A stretch of 64,000 nt of DNA, taken from contig NC_081822.1 of NCBI RefSeq assembly GCF_030704535.1, forward strand, positions 3,525,001 through 3,589,000. The letters run 5' to 3'. Source of the DNA: Vitis vinifera. Its lineage: Eukaryota > Streptophyta > Magnoliopsida > Vitales > Vitaceae. Of this stretch, positions 52,677 through 62,646 are shown piece after piece. Made by a program: the position numbers and the translations under genes. The notes under the pieces are model-generated. The model did not search any database. It had not been told where the DNA came from and was given only the letters and a program-made list of their open reading frames with translations. Each line of letters opens with the position of its first letter. Positions within the stretch are counted from its first letter, which is position 1.

Positions 52677-53471
52677 TTAACGGGCCTTCTTCTTTCCTGC
52701 AATGCTCACTCGCTTACCCTTCAAAGTCCGGCAATTGTTCTTGGTGCGCTGTCCTCGGCAGGGCAGGCCCTGTATATGCCTTATCCCTCTGTAGCACTGT
52801 ATCTCCTTCAGTCTCCTTATAGCCAGCGCATTGAATCGCCTCTGTAACACTCAAATTCAAACCAATTAGAGAGAGAAAGCAAATGCAAAGACTAAATATT
52901 TGGTGAGATAGAACCATACGAGGTCGCCTTCAATCATATACTTGGAAACTTCGTCACGAAGAGTGATGAGTTCTTCTTCGGACAGGTCTTTGGTGATTTT
53001 GTTTTCCATGCCTAGGTCACAGAGGATTTGCTTAGATCGGCTCCGGCCGATCCCATGGATGTACTGAAGAGAGTACTCCACTCGCTTGCTATTGGGAATC
53101 TCCACACCTCCAACACGGGCGCATTTGATACTCAGACCACCAAACTGTAGAAAACAGATGAGCCCTAAAAAAGAAGGGGACCAGCACATAACACGAAACC
53201 CAAGCCCTCCGTTTGGTTCAGGCGAGAAAGAAATGCAGCACAGGAGTGCCCAACAAATTTATCGACGAATGAATTGGGAGTTCCACAAATTCTCGGGAAC
53301 CAAACGGAGGAAAAAGAAACAGATTGAAAACCCTAAAATAAAAACAAAGAAAATTACCTTAGGAGGTGCAGGGGTGGAGAAGGAGAGATTGTTAGAAGGA
53401 GAGAGAGGATTCCTTGTGTTGCAAATGAGGGAGAGCGAGGGTGCGAGAGGCGTCGCAAGCGCTTGAGCCAT
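52677..53471 (-). CDS. RPS13: Plastid 30S ribosomal protein S13 (uS13c), nuclear-encoded, 3 exons
   Basis: Exons on the minus strand are 53471-53358, 53144-52920 and 52841-52677, all phase 0, giving 167 residues, close to the usual plant length. Exon 1 (38 residues) is Ser/Pro/Asn-rich with no acidic residue, a chloroplast transit peptide. Exons 2 and 3 are the S13 body: [24 protein letters not shown], the helix-two-turn-helix region, then [20 protein letters not shown] with the conserved GLPxRGQxTxxN signature, and a basic tail. The protein sits in the head of the small subunit and contacts the P-site tRNA. The transit peptide occupying its own exon fits transfer of a bacterial-type gene to the nucleus. 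Confidence 0.96.
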
Positions 53472-53639
53472 CTTCCTTCTCTCAATACAGAAGACGAAGA
53501 GTGAAGAGCAAGGCCAGTTACAACTTGAGAGGTAGCCAATCCCTTATCCTTTAAATCGGGCGTTAAAAATATAAATATTTTCTCATCTCGCTTCCTGACT
53601 TCATTGTTTCCAAAATTCATTTAGTACAAACTTCCGCCT

Positions 53640-54257
53640 GAGATTCCCATGACCAATTACTCAACAGATTCAAATTCGTGCTTCGGGAATTCATGTTTGT
53701 TTTATTTTTACCTCTATTTATTTACTTATTTTTCGTATTTATAAGATGAACTATTTCATCTAATCAATAAAGTGGCATTTCTATTAGATTTGCAGAATCA
53801 TAGGCCTTGATGTTGTGCCATATAATAGACACCCATGGTAACATTATTTGGCCACTTAAAATAACTTCACATCATAAGTATTTGTAGACTTGATGGGGCC
53901 AATGGCCTAATATTGTAATTAATATACACATTTCACACCATAATGGATGAATTCAATGAGGAATTCGATTGAAATGAATTATTATTCCTTTTATTTTCTT
54001 AAATTCCCAGGGTTTTAAAATTGTCTCTCTACAGCCCCTATAAATTGCAATCAAGAAATCAAAATCCTGACCAAAATTACTATAAAATCTCATATCGAGC
54101 CCACTTGAAATCCACTTTTTCTGCTTACCAAAATTATTTTACGTGGTATGGAATATTTGTTAGAGACGGATTGAAGCAGTTGGCATCGCATAGAGAGCAG
54201 AACAAGATACACATACACATTACATACATAGCCAACTATAATCCATACAGCACTTGT
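53640..54257. other. Spacer between the uS13c gene and the glycine-rich protein gene
   Basis: Holds the uS13c upstream region (from 53472) and the 3' flank of the glycine-rich gene. AT-rich; no ORF with a recognisable product. Confidence 0.45.
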
Positions 54258-54650
54258 TCAAGAACGGTTTCCGCCAGCTCTATTTCCTGGATTATTGTTT
54301 CCATTATTCATTCCCCCAACTCCATGCCCACCTGTTTGTCCGGTCGGATTCCTCCCACCCCCGAATCCGCCATTGAAATTGGCACCACCGCCCCCTAACG
54401 GGCCAAACCCAAAGTTGCCACCATAAAATCCGAAGTTACCAGTACCACCCTCACCTGAAGAAGAACTGCCCCATCCGAACCCAAATCCACTAGGCCCACC
54501 ACCACCACTCCTGCCAGAACCCGCGCCGAAGCCCCAACTGGCACCTCCAGGACCTGAACCAGAACCCCAACGGTACTCCCAACTCCCGTCCCTCGACGAG
54601 CCGCCACCGTATCGGAAATTCCAGCCTCCCTCCTGCCCCTGATCAGCCAT
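54258..54650 (-). CDS. Glycine-rich protein, single exon, no signal peptide
   Basis: An intact 130-codon frame from ATG at 54650 to TGA at 54258. Composition is dominated by Gly, with Ser, Asn, Phe and Trp. The order is MADQGQEGGWNFRYGGG at the start, then WGSGSGPGG/WGFGAGSG repeats (about 28-62), then FGFYGGNFGFGPLGGGG (about 73-90) and an Asn/Gly tail ending GNRAGGNRS. The hydrophilic N-terminus rules out a secretory signal, so this is not a classical cell-wall GRP. There is no RRM or zinc finger, so it is not an RNA-binding GRP of the usual classes. Aromatic residues spaced in a Gly/Ser/Asn background resemble low-complexity condensate-forming sequences; that function is inferred only. An alternative frame (54607-54395) is a composition shadow. 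Confidence 0.7.
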   Translation of the reverse strand: MADQGQEGGWNFRYGGGSSRDGSWEYRWGSGSGPGGASWGFGAGSGRSGGGGPSGFGFGWGSSSSGEGGTGNFGFYGGNFGFGPLGGGGANFNGGFGGGRNPTGQTGGHGVGGMNNGNNNPGNRAGGNRS

Positions 54651-54699
54651 GTTAGCCCTTGGTTGAGCCTAGGCTGCGATCTTTGAAGTACAACTAGAG

Positions 54700-55590
54700 A
54701 TCAGAATGCAGAGTGCTGCCGCTAAGTCTATAATAACCCTAACACTAGCGTTCATTTTTGGGTCCTTACCATTATTTTTTTTTCATAAAGTCAAGAACAA
54801 CACTGGGTGGTTGCGAAATAAAAGTTACCATTATAAAATCAAGCATCCACGTATTTGCCGTGCGCTGGGTGGTTGGAACTTGGAACTTGGAATTGAACCC
54901 CCACTCTTGTTGTTGCTTTGTATCTTCTGGAAATCAGCTTTATAATAGACTATACACTATACAGTTACGTTAGTTGGGCTTCTGGCCCGTTAGCGACTGG
55001 GTAAGAATGGATATGGCGGCCCAATTTCTTGTGAATTATTCACTAGTATGCCTTAAGACCATAAATAATAATAATAATAAATTACATGTCAAATGTAAAA
55101 CCATTCTCAAGTAACACCAGTTGATATTTTTATTACACAAATCCTATATTATGTATAAAAATCCTATGGCAAATAAAGTTGTTCGCCATATTCCATGACG
55201 AAGAGGAAGCTTGGAACACAGGAAGATGCCTTCTTTCACTTTCACTCTCACCTACCATATTTAAAGCCTCTCTGTAAACGTGGGTCTTCCTTACTAGAGG
55301 AATCCTTTTATTGATTTAACCTTAATCACAACTACCTATGCACATTTGTGCATCCTATCCGTATCAGTGGTATTCATAGATGGGTTGCCTTTGAAGGAAT
55401 TCAGACTGTTTGCATTTGAATGTACAAGGTTTCCCCTTCAAAAGCAATTGCCCAATGAATTCCTTTCACCAAATTACTTGAAATATGGTTGACACACTTC
55501 TGTACATATTCAAGAATATAAATATGAATTTTCAACTATTGTACAAGACAATTACACTAATTAGTAATTGTATAATAAGACAACTCATAA
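54700..55590. other. Intergenic spacer upstream of the glycine-rich gene
   Basis: Contains a short (AAT)n run at 55064-55079 and a triple GGAACTT word at 54880-54895. No gene or RNA recognised. Confidence 0.4.
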
Positions 55591-55596
55591 ACCAAT

Positions 55597-56560
55597 CACT
55601 ATTGCAGACGAAGAAAATTTTATAACCGAATTAACTTTAGAAATACTAGAACTCTCTTTTTATCTCAACGATGATATCGTGTTTTGGGATAATTTTGATA
55701 AATAAAGCTATCAAAAGTTCGGAACCTAAAAAATACAATGAAACCGTGATTAGAAAATAACAATAAAATAATGGCAATAATGATGTACTTAGAGCAACAA
55801 CATCAACACTTACAACCTTTACAAATAAGATGGAGAAAAAAGGGAAACTAATTAGTGTTCACACTAGACTTGTTAACATTTACATTATAAAAGTCGTAAA
55901 TCATTACAACAAATTACATGATCATGAATGAAATGCTTTGTCTCTAAGAATATTTCTTTTGTGACCAAAAGACTTTCTTGTCAAAACATTTCGTCTCCAC
56001 AATTGTATCACCCTATAGTTTTGGAGATGAATAATTACATTTTATTAGGAAAACGTATCTATGATGAAATGAAATCTCATGGCCAAAACTATTTGGCAAC
56101 GAGTGTTTTTTGTGGCGTAAAGTAAGATGTTTTGTTGAGAATTAGATTTTCAAATAACTAGTAAACTATTTGGTGACACAAGATTTCATTAGGCAACGAA
56201 ATTATTTCATCTCTAAATGTTACTTTATACATTAGGAGATGAAATATTTTCATCCCCATCATGTTAACACGGAGTTTCTGCAATAAAATAATTTTATCTC
56301 AAAATATTTCCACTTACATTTAGGGAGAAAATGTTTTCATTTTGAAATATTAACATATAGTTTCAGTAACAATTAAATCTTATCTCTAAATGTTTTCATT
56401 ATAATTGGAGACAACATTATTTCATCTTGAAAACTATTCATGTTTAGGCAATGAAATTGTTTTATCTCTAAATGTTTTTATTCATATTAGGAGATGAAAT
56501 AATGAAACAAATTTCGTATTTATACTAATTTGAGGATGAAATAATTTCCTCCCTAAATAT
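55597..56560. repeat. Array of dispersed ATTTCATCTC/GAGATGAAAT motifs, probable DNA-transposon remnant
   Basis: At least eight copies of (G)GAGATGAAAT or its complement ATTTCATCTC, often followed by TAAATGTT, alternate in both orientations between about 55990 and 56560. The stretch around 56090-56120 reads TTGGCAACGAGTGTTTTTTGTGGCG. Dense short repeats in both orientations are typical of subterminal regions of CACTA-type elements. A clear CACTA terminus was not found, so the class is a guess. Confidence 0.45.
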
Positions 56561-57015
56561 AATATTATTATTAATTTTTAAAATTCTAGATAATCCTATT
56601 GAAACATTTATAAACCTGTATGTGATTTGCCTTGTTCAATATATTGAAATTATTAAGACAACACTCAAAGGAAGCACTTCATAATGTGATTTGCCTTGTT
56701 AGGATCGAAAATTGGGAAAGAGATTAGAGAGTATATATCACTTATATTCTAAACTACTAAGTTTAGTATCACAACCTCCTCAAATGTGAGCTTAAGAAAC
56801 ACCCAAGTATGTGATAAAGATGCTTCCTTATTTTGATGGTTGAATTACTAAAATTATCCGACCCTCATATTTCTTGTTTGAGATTAAATTCTAGTTAAAG
56901 GTGGTTATTGAATTCTCAGATGTTCACAATATAAGCACACGGGTGAAGGAACTTGAGCTGAGTATTATTTGGTAATTACTAGTTGTTTATTAAGCATATA
57001 GAACACGGGAATGAT

Positions 57016-57498
57016 CTAGAGGAGGGATTGAACTATGAGTTTGAAGTCCTCAAAACTAACGCATCCATCGCCATCCCCATCCATGGCAGCAATGATACCC
57101 TGGCAGTCGTCCAAAGATAACTCTATTTCCATATCCCCTATAACTCCATGCAGCTCCTCTCCGGTCACCTTGTCGTCTTCCTCCACACCTGCCTCCAAAA
57201 GTGTAAAAGCATTTTTGAGGAAAGGTCCCAGGACCCCTAGATCCATGTCCTGGGTGTTCATCTTCAGAAACTCCACAATGCTCAGCAACCCATGTCTGTT
57301 AGTGTCTCCTTGCTGCATCATTGTCTTCACATCGTGTTCGCTCGGATTGTAGCCAAGCGACCCCATGATTCCACCCAGTTCTGCAGCAGAGATCAACCCA
57401 TCATTGTCTCCATCAAAAGCCCGAAAGGCCTCCACCAGGCTCATCAAATGGCTCAGCGCCTCTGTTTCAGTAGAGAGAGACCCTGGTACTTGTGCCAT
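57016..57498 (-). CDS. Calmodulin-like calcium-binding protein (CML), single exon, 4 EF-hand positions
   Basis: 160 codons from ATG at 57498 to TAG at 57016, intronless as are most CML genes. EF1 (loop 29-40, DGDNDGLISAAE) is complete. EF2 (65-76, DTNRHGLLSIVE) has His at loop position 5 where Asp is usual. EF3 (about 104-115) starts with Gly and lacks the position-6 Gly, so it is probably non-binding. EF4 (140-151, DGDGDGCVSFED) has Asp instead of Glu at position 12, which tends to lower calcium affinity or favour magnesium. The protein is thus likely a sensor with one strong site and one or two weak ones. There is no N-terminal transit or myristoylation signal (second residue Ala). The exact CML number cannot be given from sequence alone. 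Confidence 0.93.
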   Translation of the reverse strand: MAQVPGSLSTETEALSHLMSLVEAFRAFDGDNDGLISAAELGGIMGSLGYNPSEHDVKTMMQQGDTNRHGLLSIVEFLKMNTQDMDLGVLGPFLKNAFTLLEAGVEEDDKVTGEELHGVIGDMEIELSLDDCQGIIAAMDGDGDGCVSFEDFKLIVQSLL

Positions 57499-57549
57499 GG
57501 AAGTTTAGGATTACTGCTTGGCTTTTATTTACATTTGGGCACCTCCCTT

Positions 57550-57564
57550 GCTTTAAATACAAGG
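57550..57564 (-). promoter_or_regulatory. Candidate TATA box of the CML gene
   Basis: On the minus strand the sequence reads TTGTATTTAAAGC, about 55 bases before the start codon. Position and sequence fit a core promoter with a short leader. Confidence 0.5.
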
Positions 57565-58158
57565 AAAAAGCCATGCCAATGTTATTCTGCTGGTCTCTTT
57601 ATGTCCACATAAAGCTAAAGAAGGAAAAGTTAGGTTCTTATGCTCGCATATTGGTTGGTGTGACAGTTGATTTTATCTCTACTTTTTTCACCACGGGTCA
57701 GGGACTCCCCTAAAAACTAAACCCAAGTGTTACAATTGCCCCCAGGTTTGGTTCTAGTTGCCTTGTTTGGGTCAATTACAAGACCAGTTGGGGAGTTTTT
57801 AAGCAACTTCATGGAAACAATACTTCAGTTAATGAATTCTGATATAGACCATATCAAGAATCAATGGAGTGACTGTAGAAGTCATTTTCCCAAGCAGCTT
57901 TTATCGATACCCCTAGTTAATGTTACAGATTCTTTCACAAAGTGACACCCCTTTTATCACTTTCTTTAAGTGATTCCAATTCATGCCTATCCTGATGGAA
58001 ATATGACAGTATTGCAAACGTTCACTGAGATAGGGAAGGAGGCCACGCTAAGCTGATCAATCTGCTAACTGTCTTCAAGTTCACCCATAAAACATTTTCT
58101 TTCTTTGGGTTGCTGTTGGAAATTCCGGAAAGATGATCAAAGATATCTATCAAACATC

Positions 58159-58163
58159 CCATT
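58159..58163. repeat. Target-site duplication, left copy (CCATT)
   Basis: CCATT at 58159-58163 directly abuts the left LTR. The identical CCATT at 62642-62646 abuts the right LTR, marking the insertion of the whole Copia element. Confidence 0.9.
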
Positions 58164-58362
58164 TGAGAGTGTTTGAAAAACTACCACACTTTTTAGTGGT
58201 GGGTCAATTTCATATATATACACAGTTACATATGTGAATATGGTAATTACAAATATAGAAAGAATCAATCAAATAAAACTAAAAGCTACAATTGTGGGTC
58301 AAAGAGAATGCAAATGGAAAGCCTTGAATTAAGGCTGAGGATCCTTAGCATGATCCTCGACA
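58164..58362 (-). repeat. 3' LTR of the Copia element
   Basis: 199 bp, TGTCGAGGATC...ACTCTCA on the minus strand (TG...CA ends). Against the 5' LTR it has about three substitutions outside an AT-rich length-variable tract, and a 16-base extra segment near 58270. Confidence 0.93.
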
Positions 58363-58371
58363 CCCCCCCGC
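58363..58371 (-). promoter_or_regulatory. Polypurine tract of the Copia element
   Basis: On the minus strand GCGGGGGGG lies immediately before the 3' LTR, the position at which plus-strand DNA synthesis is primed. Confidence 0.8.
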
Positions 58372-58409
58372 AAGTTGAGCGTTGGATTTGAGCGGACGTG
58401 AAGCTTGGA

Positions 58410-59979
58410 TCAGAAGAGTTCAAAGAGAGGTTTTGACACACTTTTAGTGAAGATGTCGGCAACTTGCAAATGCGAAGGCACATACTGAGTGCGAAGCTTG
58501 CCAGCGAGAACAAGTTCACGAAGAAAATGATAGTCGAGCTCAACATGCTTAGCCCGTTCATGAGAAACAGAATTGGAGCTCAAGAAGATGGCACTCTTGT
58601 TGTCACATAGGAGGAGAGGCCGCTGTGGAATTGAAACTTTGAGGTCATCGAGGAGATGCATGAGCCAAAGAAGTTCGGCAGCAGTGAGCGCCAAAGCACA
58701 ATACTCAGATTCACAACTGGAGTGAGAAACAGTAGGTTGCTTCTTAGCACTCTAAGAAACCAAGTTACCATCAAGATAAATAGAATAATCAACGGTAACT
58801 GCCCAATCTACGTCTGAGTAAGCAACTAAAGCACCAAGAGCAGTAGAGGGATGAAAGGTGAGGCCAAAGTGTAGCATGCCTTTAACATAGCGAAAAATGT
58901 GTTTGACATCAAGAAAGTGGTCTTCAGTTGGGGAGTGGAGAAATTGACTAACAGAGTTGACAACATGAGAAATATCCGGACGGGTGATGGTCATATACTG
59001 GAGAGTACCAACAAGAGATCTATAAAGTGTAGGATCCGAGAATAAAGGACCATCAGCAGACAGGTGTTGTGAAACAACCATGGGGGTGTGAACAGGTTTG
59101 TTGTTAAGTAGCTGAGCTCATGTGAGAATATCTCGTGCATATTTCAACTTGCTGATGAAAAGGTCGTCAAAGGTGGTCATTGCTTCAAGACCAAGGAAGT
59201 AACTGAGAGGACCCAAATCCTTAGTGGCAAAACTCATAATTGAGTTTGCAAGTAAAATTGTCAAGAAGAGATGAGTTGTTGCCTATAATAATGATGTCAT
59301 CAACATAAAGAAGCAGATAAATTATGTCCGAGTGCTTATGAAAAACAAATAGTGACATGTCTGCACGACTGCAATAAAAACCAAGTTGAATGAGAAAAGA
59401 GTTGAGGCGCTGGAACCAGGCACGAGGAGCTTGCTTTAGACCATAGAGGGCTTTCTGCAACTGATAGGCATGATTGGGAAAGCAAGGGTCAATGTATCCA
59501 AGGGTTTGCTCCATATAAACATGTTCACTGAGATGGCCATTAAGAAACGCATTTTTGACATCAAGTTGGCAAATGGGCCATTTGTTGGTCACAACAAGAT
59601 AAAGGACAACACGGACTGTAGTGGCCTTGATGACAAGGCTAAAAGTGTCAGTGTAGTCAACATCAAGTACTTGTGTGTAGCCCTTGTCAACAAGAAGGGC
59701 TTTGAAACGTTCAATAGATCCGTCAAACAAATATTTGGTTCGAAACACCCATTTGGAACCCACAATGTTGGTGTTGGTGGGTCGAGAAACCAAAATCCAG
59801 GTACGATTGTTTTGCAAGGCTTGAACTTCTTTATCCATAGCAGCGAACCAAGCAAGATTCTTAGCAACAGATTTGAATCCTTTAGGCTCGATGGATACAA
59901 GAAGAACGGAAAGAAGTCCAAAGGAACCCACGAGTTCGAGATGTGCTGGGTGGCGCTTTTTGAAGATGCTGGTTTTGGC
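58410..59979 (-). pseudogene. Copia reverse transcriptase and RNase H region, broken
   Basis: The RT part (about 59931-59221) shows WVFRTK, QLDVKNAFLNGHL, ALYGLKQAPRAWF and the catalytic YVDDIIIIG. A one-base insertion in the A4 run at 59229-59232 shifts the frame before DLGPLSYFLGLE. Stops at 59118 and 58752 follow. The RNase H part shows SLVGTLQYMTITRPDI, SCESEYCALALTAAELLW, LLCDNKSAI and HVELDYHFLRE. The TGA at 58410 cuts the last few codons, because the same frame continues (SKLHVRSN) toward the PPT. Confidence 0.92.
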
Positions 59980-61605
59980 TCATGTGAGTGTAGGATGAGA
60001 ACCCAAGGAAGCAACTGCAATGGAAGGGCGATCAACCATGGGTAACTTAGTAAGAGGCTTCGGAGAAGCCAGTCTGAAGTCTGAGTGTGATGGAGAAGGA
60101 CCTGTATGAGAATCAGTTGTCTGCAAAGACTCATCCACTGGATCAGTACAAATAATACACGAGGTGGATTCGAATTGAGGAATATGTCGGAAGTTTGATG
60201 CAGGGGAAGGCAGGGGCATGTCTGTGGGAGGGAGACTTAGTTCCAAAAAAATTAAGATTTGGAGAGAGGATATTGGTTGGGCTTGGGAAGTATGGTGAAA
60301 AGGAAAGTGGTTTTCATCAAATTGAGCATGACAAGTAATATAAAGTCTGGAGGTGGTGGGGTCAAGACAACGAAAACCTTTATAAGATGAATGATAACCC
60401 ATAAAAATGCAAGGGATGCTCCGAGGGGAAAACTTGTTAGTCATGTAATCACATAAACAAGGATAAACATGACAACCAAATGGATGAAAAATTTCGTAAT
60501 TGGGAGAGGAACCATATAGGAGTTGAAAAGGTGACTTACCTTCGAGAAGCGGTGTGGGCAAACGGTTGATGATGTAAGTCGCAATGCTAAAAGCATCAAC
60601 CCAGAAGTGAGTAGGAATGTGAGAATGAAAAATGAGAGTCAGACCTGTTTCAGTCACATGGCGGTATTTCCTTTCGGCGCAACCATTTTGTGCGGGTGTA
60701 TAAGGACAAGAGATTTGATGATGAATGTCAGAGGTACTAAGATGGGCTTTAAAGCAATTGCTAGTGAATTTTGCGTCACCGTCACTTTGAAAAAATTTTA
60801 TACGAGCAGAATGTTGATTTTCAACAAATTTTTGAAATTGAAGAAAAATATTAAAGAAGTCAGATTTCAATTTCAATGGGTAAATCCAAGTGAAACGAGA
60901 ATAATCATCAATAAATAAAGCATAGTATGTGAAACCTAAATTGGATTGCACAGGAGATGGGTCTCATAGATCATAATGAATAAGATCTAAAACCTTTGAA
61001 GATCGATATTTAGTACGAGAATAAGGCAAATGATGATTCTTTGCAATTTGACATGTACTGCATAACGCAGGAGATGACAATAAAAAAGTAAGAGAAATCT
61101 GTCATTTTTTATTCAGAAAAGAAATAACATAATAATTCACATGTCCAATGCGAGCAAACCATAAAGCATATGAAGTATGAAGAGATTTATTTTTCAGGAT
61201 AGAAACAAAACTTGAATTTCCGCGTTCTAGCACATATAGGTCGCCATCCTGTTCACAAAACTTGAATTTACTAACGGACAAAAGATTTTTAGTGATGTGA
61301 GGGACAACCAAAACGTCTAATAGTTGAAAATCATGGGAATGGAAAAGTTTACCAGTGTGGGTAATGGGTAGAGACGCACAATTCCCGACAATAACACAAT
61401 CCTTACCCGTATAAAAAGTGGACTGGTCCAAGGAAGATTGGCGTGGAGTGATATGGGTCGAGGCCCCTGTGTCTAAAAACCAAGTCGAAGCCTCATTTCC
61501 AGAAATGGAATACAATGTATTGAGGGCTTCGGCGAGTTGGGCTTCAGGGGTATGACCATGGTGGTTATACCGTTGCTGGCACCGATCCGCATAGTGACCC
61601 TCCAC
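59980..61605 (-). pseudogene. Copia protease and integrase region, broken
   Basis: The protease motif is WFLDTGASTHIT (DTGA active site), followed by the GAG-pre-integrase region. Integrase catalytic positions are visible in ALFIDDYSRFTW (first Asp), FFQSDGDAKF (second Asp) and AQNGCAERKYRH (Glu). Stops interrupt at 61102, 60964 and 59980, the frame resuming unchanged after each. Confidence 0.93.
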
Positions 61606-62400
61606 GCGGCAAATTTGACAGCGTGGGAGTCGTCTGCCAGAGGAGCGTCCCTGTCTGCGTCCGTTGTTGCCAGTGCGAATCGGTTGATTGCAGTAAAAAG
61701 AGTTGTGCTAGTTCGATTTTGCTAAATTGCTATTGGTGGCGACGAACACCGCAGGGGATGGTGCAGCAAGTTCTAAAGATTTTTGGAAGAGCTCAAAGCT
61801 TTTTGCTTTTGGCACAAGATCTGCAAAACAAGGCAAATGGGTGAGAGCCATTTGGGTCGTGGAGAAGCTCGAGAATTCCGAGCCAAGACCTCGAAGAAAC
61901 CAGTGCACTTTGTCAGTGCCATCGACGGGTCGTCCGATTGCATGGAGTTGATCGCGGAGTGCCTTGAAGGCGCGGACATACTCTAAAACAGATCTGGTGC
62001 CTTGTTTCATCAGTTGCAAGTCATCCTTGAAACGGATTTCATGGGCTTTGGAGCGGTGGCTGAATGTGTTTTCCAAGGCAACCCGCACCTCAAGTGAAGT
62101 GGAGAGTTCCACAACTTCACCCATGGCCTCCTCAGTAAGGGAGGATAACATAAGGCTAAGAAGGCGTTAATCAGTATGTTTCCATGCCACATGTTTGATG
62201 TTTGGTGTCTGAGAATTTTCAGAGGTGAAACGGGGTGGTATTTTTATAGTTCCATCCACGTAGCCAATTAGTTCTTAACTCTCTAAAAGAGGAAGCAATT
62301 GACTTTTCCATAGGAGGTAGTTGGAAGAGGATAGTTTGATGGTAACCATGTGGATGAGGGTATTGAAAGGGAGAAACGTGGAAGAGGGTTTGACAGCCAT
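61606..62400 (-). pseudogene. Copia gag with zinc knuckle, broken
   Basis: ATG at 62400 begins MAVKPSSTFLPF, then NYLLWKSQLLPLLES before the first stop (62275) at codon 42. The second stop (62167) is at codon 78 and the third (61708) at codon 231. Between them lie typical Copia gag stretches such as SHRSKAHEIRFKDDLQ and YVRAFKALRDQLHAIG. The CCHC knuckle CQICRVEGHYADRC lies after the third stop and leads into protease in the same frame. Confidence 0.9.
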
Positions 62401-62442
62401 GGAAAGGGAAAGAAGATCGTGAGAGGGATGTTAATCCGTAGT

Positions 62443-62454
62443 GCTCTAATACCA
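62443..62454 (-). promoter_or_regulatory. Primer-binding site of the Copia element
   Basis: TGGTATTAGAGC on the minus strand directly follows the 5' LTR. It differs at one base from TGGTATCAGAGC, complementary to the 3' end of initiator-Met tRNA. Confidence 0.9.
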
Positions 62455-62641
62455 TGAGAGTGTTTGAAAAACTACCACACTTTTTAGTGGTGGGTCAATT
62501 TTATATATACATATATATAGTTACATATGTGAATATGGTAATTACAAGTATAGAAAGAATCAAGCTACAATTGTGGGTCAAAGAGAATGCAAATGGAAAG
62601 CCTTGAATTAAGGCTAAGGATCCTTAGCATGATCCTCGACA
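62455..62641 (-). repeat. 5' LTR of the Copia element
   Basis: 187 bp, TG...CA ends, nearly the same as the 3' LTR apart from the 16-base length difference and the AT-rich tract. Confidence 0.93.
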
Positions 62642-62646
62642 CCATT
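62642..62646. repeat. Target-site duplication, right copy (CCATT)
   Basis: Matches the left copy at 58159-58163 exactly. Confidence 0.9.

Larger units (their letters stand above)
58164..62641 (-). mobile_element. Full-length but coding-defective Ty1/Copia LTR retrotransposon
   Basis: The 4,478-bp element reads on the minus strand in the order LTR, PBS, gag, protease, integrase, RT, RNase H, PPT, LTR; integrase before RT defines Copia. It is flanked by the perfect duplication CCATT. gag-pol is one continuous frame from ATG at 62400, interrupted by nine stops (62275, 62167, 61708, 61102, 60964, 59980, 59118, 58752 and 58410, low coordinate of each) and one inserted base in an A4 run at 59229-59232. 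It cannot make its own proteins, but the cis-acting ends are intact, so mobilisation in trans is conceivable. Confidence 0.95.

Noticed and set aside
54395-54607. 70-codon alternative frame over the glycine-rich gene
   Set aside because: A frame shadow of the Gly-rich codons, giving a Val/Leu/Arg repeat with no meaning.
54880-54915. GGTTCAATTCC-like B-box suggesting a tRNA on the minus strand
   Set aside because: The flanks cannot form a T-stem, and no A-box or anticodon arm lies at the right distance.
59470-60045. 191-codon plus-strand ORF over the Copia RT region
   Set aside because: It is the antisense shadow of the RT/integrase coding strand, whose motifs are unmistakable on the minus strand.
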